DNA of 64,000 nucleotides from contig NZ_OEST01000002.1 in NCBI RefSeq assembly GCF_900241005.1, positions 620,001 to 684,000 of the forward strand, in the 5' to 3' direction. A program made the translations under genes and the position numbers. The first letter of the stretch is position 1; each line of letters begins with the position of its first letter. This document shows positions 52,968 through 61,576 of the stretch, piece after piece. This DNA is from Bacteroides cutis (GTDB lineage Bacteria; Bacteroidota; Bacteroidia; Bacteroidales; Bacteroidaceae). The notes under the pieces were generated by a model. It was not told the DNA's origin. It did no database searches and saw only the letters and a list, made by a program, of their open reading frames with translations.

Positions 52968-55900
52968 TTATTTATATTCTTCCCACGACTTTATAGCCAA
53001 ATCATTTGGAGTCATCGTGCAAAACGCATTGATAAAAGCACTCGCCAAACGCGCATTCGTAATCAACGGAATATTGAGATCAATGGCCGCACGACGTATC
53101 TTATAACCATTATCCAACTCACCCGCAGTGAGATTTTTCGGAATGTTCACAACCATATCAATCTCCTTTCTATGCAACATATCCAGCGCCTGCGGTTGCA
53201 TATCAGGTTCACTCGGCCAGTATACGCGAGTATTCTCTACACCATTCTCCGTAAGGAACTTACTTGAGCCACCAGTTGCAAACAATTTATATCCTTTATT
53301 TTGAAGCATACGAGCTGCAGAAAGCATATCCACCTTCTGCTTCGGCGTACCGGTAGAAAGCAAGATATTTTTCTGCGGAATACGATAACCTACTGATAGC
53401 ATCGCTTTCAGAATAGCACAGGAAGTATCACTACCTATACATCCCACTTCACCCGTAGACGCCATATCCACCCCTAACACGGGATCTGCCTTTTGCAAGC
53501 GGTTGAAAGAGAATTGAGAAGCCTTAATTCCTACATAATCGAGGTCGAAAAGATTTTTGTCCGGTTTCTGTACAGGAATACCGAGCATCACCTTCGTAGC
53601 CAATTCGATAAAATTAATTTTAAGCACTTTGCTGACGAACGGGAATGAACGGCTGGCACGCAAATTACATTCAATTACCTTGATATCGTTGTCTTTAGCC
53701 AGATACTGGATATTGAATGGCCCCGATATATTCAGCTCACGGGCAATCTCACGACTGATACGCTTGATACGGCGTACTGTTTCCACATAAAGCTTTTGCG
53801 GTGGAAACTGGATAGTGGCATCACCTGAATGTACCCCTGCGAATTCTATATGTTCACTGATAGCATATGCAATGATTTCACCATCCTGTGCCACCGCATC
53901 CATCTCTACCTCCTTGGCATGTTCAATGAATTGGCTGACTACTACCGGATGTTTTTGGCTGACATTGGCAGCCAAAAGCAGAAAACGTTCCAGCTCCTCT
54001 TGATTGGAACATACATTCATAGCAGCACCAGAAAGTACGTATGACGGACGAACCAATACCGGAAATCCTACCTTATCTACAAAAGCATTGATATCTTCAA
54101 GTGAAGTTAGTGCTCTCCATTCGGGCTGATCCACACCGATACGGTCAAGCATAGCAGAGAACTTGTCACGGTCTTCAGCATTATCAATACTCTTGGCACT
54201 CGTTCCAAGAATGGGAACATTCTGCGCATCCAGGCGCAAGGCCAAATTATTAGGTATCTGTCCACCAGTAGAAACAATGACACCATGAGGAGTTTCCAAT
54301 TCAAGGATATCCATGACACGTTCGAAAGTAAGTTCATCAAAATAGAGACGGTCACACATATCGTAGTCCGTAGATACGGTTTCCGGGTTATAATTAATCA
54401 TTACACTACGATAACCTTCCTTACGGATGGTGTTGAGCGCTTGTACACCACACCAGTCAAATTCCACTGAAGACCCGATACGATAAGCACCCGAACCAAG
54501 AACCACAATGGATTTACGGTCACCTAGATAATGTATATCGTTGGCAATGCCGCTATACGTCAAGTATAGGTAATTAGTTTGTGCGGGATATTCGGCGGCA
54601 AGGGTATCAATCTGTTTCACCACAGGTAGTACCCCCATCTTCTTACGATAATTACGGATATAGAGGATACCCTCTTCCATATCACCTTCATAACCGATTG
54701 CACGGGCTATCTGAAAGTCCGAAAAGCCCTGTATCTTAGCTTTACGCAACAATTCAACAGGAAAGTCAACAATATCCTTATGCTTTCCACTCCATTGTTC
54801 CAATTCCTTGCTAGTACGCATTATATTCATCAGCTTCTCCAGGAACCATTTATCAATCTTCGTTAACTCATGCACCTGATCTACGGTGTATCCGGCACGA
54901 AAAGCTTTAGAGATAACAAAGATACGTTTATCGGTAGGTTCACGCAACGCCTGGTCAATGTCAGGAATTACAAGCTCCTTGTTTTCTACGAAACCATGCA
55001 TCCCCTGTCCTATCATACGCAACCCTTTCTGAATAGCTTCTTCAAAAGTACGACCGATAGCCATTACCTCACCAACTGACTTCATAGATGAACCGAGTTC
55101 TTTGTCCACACCGTGGAACTTACCTAAGTCCCAACGCGGAATTTTGCAGACAACATAGTCCAACGCCGGTTCAAAGAAAGCGCTCGTCGTTTTGGTTACG
55201 GAGTTTTTCAAATCAAAAAGCCCATATCCAAGACCAAGTTTTGCAGCGACAAAAGCAAGTGGATAACCTGTTGCTTTAGAAGCTAATGCAGAGGATCGGC
55301 TCAAGCGTGCGTTTACCTCAATTACACGATAATCCTCACTCTCCGGGTCGTAGGCATATTGCACATTACATTCCCCCACAATTCCGATATGACGGATAAT
55401 GCGGATGGCGAGTTCACGTAGTTTATGATAGTCCGCATTACTCAGAGTTTGTGACGGAGCAATGACGATAGACTCCCCAGTATGAATACCCAGCGGATCA
55501 AAGTTCTCCATATTACAAACCGTGATACAGTTATTGAAACGGTCACGGACAACCTCGTATTCCACTTCTTTCCAACCTCTCAAGGATTTCTCTACCAATA
55601 CCTGCGGAGAGAAAGAGAAAGCTTTTTCTACCAGCACATTCAGTTCTTCCTCATTGTCACAAAAACCGGAACCCAATCCACCAAGCGCATATGCAGCACG
55701 GACGATAACGGGATAACCGAGTTCCTTAGCTGCACGACGTGCATCCACCACGTTTTCCACCGCTTCGCTCTTAATGGTCTTTACGTCAATCTCATCCAGT
55801 TTCCGCACGAATATCTCACGGTCTTCGGTGTCGATAATGGCTTGTACGGGAGTACCGAGTACTTTTACATTGTATTTATCAAAGATAGCGTCTTTATACA

Positions 55901-56201
55901 GTGCCACACCGCAATTTAACGCTGTCTGTCCGCCAAAGGCAAGCATAATGCCGTCGGGACGTTCTTTCTCAATAACCTTCTCTACGAAGTAGGGAGTAAC
56001 GGGCAGGAAGTAAATCTGATCGGCAACCCCTTCCGAAGTTTGCACGGTAGCAATATTCGGATTGATAAGGACGGTATAGATACCCTCCTCTTTCAATGCC
56101 TTGAGTGCCTGCGAACCGGAGTAGTCAAACTCTCCCGCCTCACCGATTTTCAATGCGCCGGAACCGAGCAGCAGGACTTTCTTTATATTGTTTTCTTTCA
56201 T
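52968..56201 (-). CDS. carB: carbamoyl-phosphate synthase large subunit
   Basis: CarB makes carbamoyl phosphate from bicarbonate, ammonia (passed by CarA) and two ATP, for pyrimidines and arginine. The full 1077-aa length is normal. There are two ATP-grasp halves, each opening with a GSGAxxIG loop (LLLGSGALKIGEAGEFDYSGSQAL and VVLGSGAYRIGSSVEFDWCGVQAL). A C-terminal MGS-like allosteric domain (LSTGTPKQKVDMLSAARMLQNKGYKLFATGG) ends the protein. The gene is 117 nt downstream of carA. The spacer holds an inverted repeat at 56240/56298. Confidence 0.97.
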   Translation of the reverse strand: MKENNIKKVLLLGSGALKIGEAGEFDYSGSQALKALKEEGIYTVLINPNIATVQTSEGVADQIYFLPVTPYFVEKVIEKERPDGIMLAFGGQTALNCGVALYKDAIFDKYNVKVLGTPVQAIIDTEDREIFVRKLDEIDVKTIKSEAVENVVDARRAAKELGYPVIVRAAYALGGLGSGFCDNEEELNVLVEKAFSFSPQVLVEKSLRGWKEVEYEVVRDRFNNCITVCNMENFDPLGIHTGESIVIAPSQTLSNADYHKLRELAIRIIRHIGIVGECNVQYAYDPESEDYRVIEVNARLSRSSALASKATGYPLAFVAAKLGLGYGLFDLKNSVTKTTSAFFEPALDYVVCKIPRWDLGKFHGVDKELGSSMKSVGEVMAIGRTFEEAIQKGLRMIGQGMHGFVENKELVIPDIDQALREPTDKRIFVISKAFRAGYTVDQVHELTKIDKWFLEKLMNIMRTSKELEQWSGKHKDIVDFPVELLRKAKIQGFSDFQIARAIGYEGDMEEGILYIRNYRKKMGVLPVVKQIDTLAAEYPAQTNYLYLTYSGIANDIHYLGDRKSIVVLGSGAYRIGSSVEFDWCGVQALNTIRKEGYRSVMINYNPETVSTDYDMCDRLYFDELTFERVMDILELETPHGVIVSTGGQIPNNLALRLDAQNVPILGTSAKSIDNAEDRDKFSAMLDRIGVDQPEWRALTSLEDINAFVDKVGFPVLVRPSYVLSGAAMNVCSNQEELERFLLLAANVSQKHPVVVSQFIEHAKEVEMDAVAQDGEIIAYAISEHIEFAGVHSGDATIQFPPQKLYVETVRRIKRISREIARELNISGPFNIQYLAKDNDIKVIECNLRASRSFPFVSKVLKINFIELATKVMLGIPVQKPDKNLFDLDYVGIKASQFSFNRLQKADPVLGVDMASTGEVGCIGSDTSCAILKAMLSVGYRIPQKNILLSTGTPKQKVDMLSAARMLQNKGYKLFATGGSSKFLTENGVENTRVYWPSEPDMQPQALDMLHRKEIDMVVNIPKNLTAGELDNGYKIRRAAIDLNIPLITNARLASAFINAFCTMTPNDLAIKSWEEYK

Positions 56202-56239
56202 TTGTCTTAAATTGATTATATCAATAATCTGTTTTCACA

Positions 56240-56307
56240 GGTATCAAAATCTATTTTAATGTACATCAAACGGAATTATGACATATATCAAACGACTTTT
56301 TGATACC
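56240..56307. repeat. inverted repeat in the carA-carB spacer
   Basis: GGTATCAAAA (56240-56249) pairs with TTTTGATACC (56298-56307), 10 bp around a 48-nt loop that contains two copies of ATCAAACG. Its position within an operon suggests mRNA processing or regulation of carB, but there is no direct evidence. Confidence 0.45.
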
Positions 56308-56318
56308 GGTCAAAATTA

Positions 56319-57395
56319 TTATAACAGTTTCACAAACTCGTCAAACAGAAACTCCGTATCCGTTGGCCCACTGGCAGCCTCCGGATGGAACTGTGCAGAA
56401 AACCATGGGTTACGTTTGTGCCTGATACCTTCATTGGAACCATCATTCATATTAATAAAAAGTGGTTCCCAATCCTCGCTCAATGTATTGTTGTCAACCG
56501 CATAGCCATGATTTTGAGAGGTAATGAAGCAACGTTCCGTACCTACCATACGTACCGGCTGGTTATGGCTGCGATGACCATATTTCAATTTGTATATCTT
56601 TGCTCCTCCGGCTTTGCCCAGTAACTGATTACCCATACAAATACCGAAAATGGGGAGTTTCTCGTTTTTCATCGTTTTACGGATATTCTGTACAGCCTCA
56701 TCACAAGTATCCGGATCACCAGGACCGTTGGAGATAAACAAGCCGTTGAAGTCCAATCCATTGAAATCATAGTTCCAGGGTACACGGATTACTTCCACAT
56801 TCCGTTTCAGTAGACAACGGATGATGTTGGTTTTCACTCCGCAATCCAAGAGAAGGACTTTCTTCTTATCCTTACCTTCATTATATCGGACCACCTCTTT
56901 ACAACTTACTTTATCTACATAGTTCACGCCGGCATAAGCTGCGTCGGGTATATTGTCAGGATCATCGTCAAATATAATCTTCCCCATCATTACCCCATGT
57001 TCACGCAGCACTTTGGTCAGTTCACGTGTATCGATACCTGTAATACCGGGCACTTGTTCACGCCTGAGCCAATCGCCCAAACTTTCCACTGCATTCCAAT
57101 GACTGTAATTCTCCGAGTAATCGCTTACAATAATAGCTTCGGCATGAATACATTCACTTTCCATGAAAGTAGCCAATCCATTCGATTCAATAGTATACGG
57201 CGGCACCCCATAATTACCCACCAAAGGATAAGTAAGAGTCATCAACTGTCCGGCATATGAGGGGTCGGTCAGGCTTTCGGGATATCCTGACATGGCCGTA
57301 TTGAAAACGACCTCTCCCGCCACCGGCTTTTCATAGCCGAACGACTTACCGTGGAAACGGCTCCCGTCGTCAAGGATTAGAGTTACATTTCTCAT
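56319..57395 (-). CDS. carA: carbamoyl-phosphate synthase small (glutaminase) subunit
   Basis: CarA hydrolyses glutamine and feeds ammonia to CarB. The 358-aa protein has the CPSase N-terminal domain (LILDDGSRFHGKSFGYEKPVAGEVVFNTAMSGYPESLTDPSYAGQ) and a class I amidotransferase domain with the nucleophile Cys in IFGICMGNQLLG and the His/Glu in QFHPEAASGP. The purF-like stop is 2 nt upstream of its start codon, so the genes are tightly coupled; carB follows. Confidence 0.97.
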   Translation of the reverse strand: MRNVTLILDDGSRFHGKSFGYEKPVAGEVVFNTAMSGYPESLTDPSYAGQLMTLTYPLVGNYGVPPYTIESNGLATFMESECIHAEAIIVSDYSENYSHWNAVESLGDWLRREQVPGITGIDTRELTKVLREHGVMMGKIIFDDDPDNIPDAAYAGVNYVDKVSCKEVVRYNEGKDKKKVLLLDCGVKTNIIRCLLKRNVEVIRVPWNYDFNGLDFNGLFISNGPGDPDTCDEAVQNIRKTMKNEKLPIFGICMGNQLLGKAGGAKIYKLKYGHRSHNQPVRMVGTERCFITSQNHGYAVDNNTLSEDWEPLFINMNDGSNEGIRHKRNPWFSAQFHPEAASGPTDTEFLFDEFVKLL

Positions 57396-57397
57396 AT

Positions 57398-59281
57398 TTA
57401 GAATTGATAAACTTGTTCTATATAATTAATAAACGCTTCATTCAGCAGTTTCACCCCTCCCGGAGTAGGATAATCTCCACTGAAGTACCAATCACCCTGA
57501 TGTTTTGGACAAGCCTCATGCAAACCTTCAAGGGGTTGATAAACAATCTGTACTTTAGCTTTCGTACCTTTCGGGGTAAGTAACTCCACCATCTTAGCAG
57601 AAACTTCTTCATCTGTAAAAGGAGCATAGATTTCCTTTACATAATTCACCATCTGCTCCTTAGGTAAACCAACCTGTTCCTTAGACTTACGATAAGCAGC
57701 GGCAATAACATCCCGCATATCACGTTCTTTCAGTAACTCGATGGCAGCTTTGAAGGCGATAAACTCACTCATCTTTGCCATGTCTATACCATAATAGTCA
57801 GGATAGCGTACTTGTGGAGAGGAACTTACAATCACTATTTTTTTCGGGTTCAGACGATCAAGGATGCCGATAATACTTTGTTTCAAAGTAGTTCCGCGCA
57901 CTATCGAGTCATCAATAATAACGAGATTATCGACTCCGGGCACAAGACTGCCGTAAGTGATATCATACACATGAGTGGCAAGGTCATTACGACTATTGCC
58001 TTCAGCGATAAACGTACGTAACTTGATATCTTTAATAGCCACCTTTTCACTTCGTATCCGTCGAGATAGAATACGCTCCAGTTCATCATGATTGGGATTA
58101 TGCCCCAAAGCGGAAATCTGCTGAACTTTTTCCTGATTGAGATAATCATCCAGCCCTTGCAACATTCCGTAAAAGGCAACTTCCGCCGTATTGGGAATGA
58201 AAGAAAACACAGAATGATCTACATCGTTATTAATGGCTTTCAATATGTTAGGCACTAACTTCTCACCTAATAGTTTACGTTCCCTATAGATATCCACATC
58301 GCTACCACGACTAAAATAGATACGTTCAAACGAACAAGGTTTCACTTCACGTGGTTTGTTAATCTGCACAGTACGCAATTTTCCCGCCTTATTGATGAAC
58401 ATCGCTTGTCCCGGCTGCAATTCTTTGATGGCTTCAATGGATACATTGAAAGCAGTCTGTATCACGGGACGTTCACTGGCAAGTACCGCAACCTCATCAT
58501 CTTGATACCAAAATGCCGGACGAATCCCCCATGGGTCACGGACAACGAAAGTTTCGCCACTTCCGGTAAGCCCGCACATCACATACCCTCCGTCCCACTC
58601 TTTACTCGAAGTCCGCAAGACATTGGCAAGGTCGATATGATCTTCAATATAGTGAGTGACATCCATACCTGTCAACCCCTCCGCTTCTGCAAGGTTAAAG
58701 AGACGCTCCACTTCACGGTCAAGGCGGTGTCCCACCTGTTCCAACATGATATATGTATCAGCATACTTACGGGGATGCTGCCCAATGGCTGTAATACGCG
58801 CAAAGATCTCATCCACATTCGTCAAATTGAAGTTACCGCACAAAGCAAGATTCTTAGCACGCCAATTGTTTCTGCGGAGAAATGGATGCACATAAGATAT
58901 GCCGGACTTTCCGGTAGTAGAATAGCGCAGGTGTCCCATATATATTTCTCCAGCAAAAGGTAGCATACGCTTAGCATAGTCTGCATCATGTAGTTGTTCC
59001 TTTGTGAGATCTTTAAAATGACTCTGCACCGTACCGAATATTTCGGTAATAGCACCAGAACCGAGAGCACGTTCACGAAACATATATTCCTCACCAGGAT
59101 TGGCTTCCAGCTTTACACATGCCAGTCCGGCACCTTCTTGCCCGCGATTGTGTTGTTTTTCCATCAAGAGATAAAGCTTGTTCAGCCCATACATCCATGT
59201 ACCGTACTTCCGCTCGTAGTACTCCAGTGGTTTCAGCAGGCGTATCATGGCAACGCCACATTCATGCTTCAGTTGTTCCAT
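57398..59281 (-). CDS. purF: amidophosphoribosyltransferase family enzyme
   Basis: The first purine step makes phosphoribosylamine from PRPP and glutamine. The 627-aa protein begins MEQLKHECGVAMI: a 7-residue propeptide with Cys8 as the N-terminal nucleophile of the class II amidotransferase. The PRPP loop VIIDDSIVRGTTLKQSI lies in the C-terminal half. It is about 120 residues longer than E. coli PurF, with extra sequence in the amidotransferase half (residues about 25-60 and 180-250) and at the C-terminus (GDWYFSGDYPTPGG). Some Bacteroidetes carry two PurF-like proteins, so its exact role needs the rest of the genome. Confidence 0.88.
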   Translation of the reverse strand: MEQLKHECGVAMIRLLKPLEYYERKYGTWMYGLNKLYLLMEKQHNRGQEGAGLACVKLEANPGEEYMFRERALGSGAITEIFGTVQSHFKDLTKEQLHDADYAKRMLPFAGEIYMGHLRYSTTGKSGISYVHPFLRRNNWRAKNLALCGNFNLTNVDEIFARITAIGQHPRKYADTYIMLEQVGHRLDREVERLFNLAEAEGLTGMDVTHYIEDHIDLANVLRTSSKEWDGGYVMCGLTGSGETFVVRDPWGIRPAFWYQDDEVAVLASERPVIQTAFNVSIEAIKELQPGQAMFINKAGKLRTVQINKPREVKPCSFERIYFSRGSDVDIYRERKLLGEKLVPNILKAINNDVDHSVFSFIPNTAEVAFYGMLQGLDDYLNQEKVQQISALGHNPNHDELERILSRRIRSEKVAIKDIKLRTFIAEGNSRNDLATHVYDITYGSLVPGVDNLVIIDDSIVRGTTLKQSIIGILDRLNPKKIVIVSSSPQVRYPDYYGIDMAKMSEFIAFKAAIELLKERDMRDVIAAAYRKSKEQVGLPKEQMVNYVKEIYAPFTDEEVSAKMVELLTPKGTKAKVQIVYQPLEGLHEACPKHQGDWYFSGDYPTPGGVKLLNEAFINYIEQVYQF

Positions 59282-59369
59282 CTATCTATTTACTAATGAC
59301 TAATTACGAATTATCTGTTTATATCAAATGTGTCATCTATTGAAAATATACACATCATCTTTCTTTCAA

Positions 59370-61214
59370 TTATTCCACTGTCACCGATTTGGCAAGGTTT
59401 CTCGGCTGATCTACGTCCATTCCTTTACATACAGCAATATGATAGGCTAGTAATTGCAGAGGTACTGTAGTTATTAACGGGTCAAGGCACTCTATTGTTC
59501 CAGGAAGTTCGATACAGATATCTGCTATTTTACTGATAACCGTATCTCCTCTCGTCACGACAGCTATCACCTTACCTTTACGCGCCTTAATCTCCTGTAT
59601 ATTGCTCAATACTTTTTCGTATAATCCATTTTGCGTGGCAATGACCACTACCGGCATTTCAGCATCTACCAAAGCGATGGGACCGTGTTTCATCTCAGCG
59701 GCAGGATATCCTTCGGCATGGATATATGAGATTTCTTTCAGTTTCAATGCCCCTTCCAAAGCTACAGGATAAGAATATCCACGTCCCAGATAGATGAAAT
59801 TATGCGCATATGTGAAAATTTTGGAGAGTTCCGCAATACGGTCATCCAGTTTCAAGACCTCTTTCATTTTATCGGGAATTTGTCTTAATTCATGAACAAT
59901 CGTAAGGTATTTCGCTTCATCAATCGTTTGTTTCTCACGGGCGAGCGTCAGTGCCAACATAATGAGTACCGTGACCTGTCCCGTAAAGGCTTTGGTAGAC
60001 GCTACCCCAATTTCCGGTCCCACGTGGATATATGAACCCGTATGTGTGGCACGGGAGATACTAGAACCGACGGCATTGCATATACCATATATAAATGCTC
60101 CACGGCTTTTGGCTAGTTCTATGGCAGCCAGCGTATCAGCAGTTTCACCGCTTTGTGAAATGGCAATCACCACATCACTACCGCCAATAACAGGGTCACG
60201 ATAACGAAACTCACTAGCATACTCCACTTCCACTGAAATGCGACAAAAACTCTCTATCAGATGCTTACCTATAAGAGCTGCATGCCAGGAGGTTCCGCAA
60301 GCCACGATAATAAAACGTTTAGCATCCAGTAACCGTTGTCTATAATCAATCACAGCTGAAAGTACAACGTTCGTACTCTCCACATTAATGCGTCCGCGCA
60401 TGCAGTCGTGAATACAATTGGGTTGTTCATAGATTTCTTTCAACATGAAATGCTTATACCCTCCTTTCTCCAACTGACCGAGATTCATAGAAACAGTCTT
60501 TACCTTATGAGAGCATTCCATATTCTTCAGGTTTACCACTCTCAGCGGTTCATCGCGATGGATAACAGCTATTTCTTCATCTTCCAGGTAGACCACCTTA
60601 TCTGTATATTCTACGATAGGCGTTGCATCGGAAGCCAAAAAAAACTCATTCTCTCCTATTCCTACCACTAGCGGACTGCTTTTGCGCGCAGCTATAATTT
60701 CATCGGGTTGTTCCTTGTCAAGTACTGCAACAGCGTATGCACCGATAACTTCCTGCAAAGACAATTGCACAGCCGTCAACAAATCAATCTGATTGGTTAT
60801 CTGGATATATTCTATAAGTTGTACCAATACTTCAGTATCCGTATTACTTTGAAATGTATAACCTTTAGTTTGAAGTTTTTCTTTGAGAACGGCGTAGTTT
60901 TCAATGATGCCGTTATGAATGAGAGCTAAACGCTTGGAAGAGGAATAATGGGGATGGGCATTAACAGAACAAGGTTCTCCGTGCGTAGCCCAGCGTGTGT
61001 GTGCAATACCAATGTTTCCGGAAATATCTTTTTGGACAGCGAATGCTTCAAGTTCCGAAACCTTACCTTTCGCTTTATACACATTCAACTGCTGATTATC
61101 ACTGATCAATGCTACCCCTGCACTATCGTATCCACGGTACTCTAACCGCTTCAAACCTTTGATAAGGATGGGATAGGCTTTTCTTTGACCTATATAGCCT
61201 ACTATTCCACACAT
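59370..61214 (-). CDS. glmS: glutamine-fructose-6-phosphate aminotransferase
   Basis: GlmS makes glucosamine-6-phosphate for cell-wall and surface sugars. The 614-aa length is typical. Cys2 in MCGIVGYIG is the amidotransferase nucleophile; RWATHGEPCSVNAHPH is the class II motif. Two SIS domains follow (CGTSWHAALIGKHLIESF with SQSGETADTLAAIELAKSRGA; AEMKHGPIALVD). The C-terminus is NLAKSVTVE, as in other GlmS. No glmS ribozyme-like sequence is visible upstream; a simple -7 TATCTTTG lies at 61242-61249. Confidence 0.97.
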   Translation of the reverse strand: MCGIVGYIGQRKAYPILIKGLKRLEYRGYDSAGVALISDNQQLNVYKAKGKVSELEAFAVQKDISGNIGIAHTRWATHGEPCSVNAHPHYSSSKRLALIHNGIIENYAVLKEKLQTKGYTFQSNTDTEVLVQLIEYIQITNQIDLLTAVQLSLQEVIGAYAVAVLDKEQPDEIIAARKSSPLVVGIGENEFFLASDATPIVEYTDKVVYLEDEEIAVIHRDEPLRVVNLKNMECSHKVKTVSMNLGQLEKGGYKHFMLKEIYEQPNCIHDCMRGRINVESTNVVLSAVIDYRQRLLDAKRFIIVACGTSWHAALIGKHLIESFCRISVEVEYASEFRYRDPVIGGSDVVIAISQSGETADTLAAIELAKSRGAFIYGICNAVGSSISRATHTGSYIHVGPEIGVASTKAFTGQVTVLIMLALTLAREKQTIDEAKYLTIVHELRQIPDKMKEVLKLDDRIAELSKIFTYAHNFIYLGRGYSYPVALEGALKLKEISYIHAEGYPAAEMKHGPIALVDAEMPVVVIATQNGLYEKVLSNIQEIKARKGKVIAVVTRGDTVISKIADICIELPGTIECLDPLITTVPLQLLAYHIAVCKGMDVDQPRNLAKSVTVE

Positions 61215-61241
61215 AATGTATCAATATTTGGTTTTGCGATA

Positions 61242-61249
61242 CAAAGATA
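61242..61249 (-). promoter_or_regulatory. -7 element of glmS
   Basis: TATCTTTG on the minus strand lies 27 nt before the glmS start. No clear -33 is visible. Confidence 0.5.
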
Positions 61250-61515
61250 CATATTATTTAGAACATAAAGTTTACCTTTCTCCATTTTATTTATCAAAAG
61301 AATAGAAAAAAGTTATTTTAATATCAAAACGTTAAAGAATATATTATTTTAAAAGCAAAAAGATGAATTTATAAATTAAAAGCAAAAAAATACATTTTAT
61401 TTTAGATTAGAAGAAACACCTGATATTTTCTTTCAAATTATAATCAACCCAAACAGAAGATACATTTAATATGATAGAAACCTATTTAAGAAATATCATT
61501 TTGAAATTAATTGTT
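61250..61515. other. AT-rich divergent spacer, nothing recognised
   Basis: The spacer between glmS and gltB is very AT-rich, with long A and T tracts. I see no conserved hairpin, riboswitch or short gene. Curved AT-rich DNA of this kind may aid divergent promoters. Confidence 0.4.
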
Positions 61516-61523
61516 TATTTTTG
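61516..61523 (+). promoter_or_regulatory. -7 element of gltB
   Basis: TATTTTTG lies 53 nt before the gltB ATG at 61577. A TTTG at 61500-61503 is too close (12 bp) to be its -33. Confidence 0.5.
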
Positions 61524-61576
61524 CCGAACATTATGACAAAAGAATAAACATAATACAGAAATAAAGAAAGTAAAAG

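Noticed and set aside
61215..61576. glmS ribozyme or riboswitch upstream of glmS
   Set aside because: The leader between the -7 element and the start is under 30 nt, and the spacer is plain AT-rich DNA.
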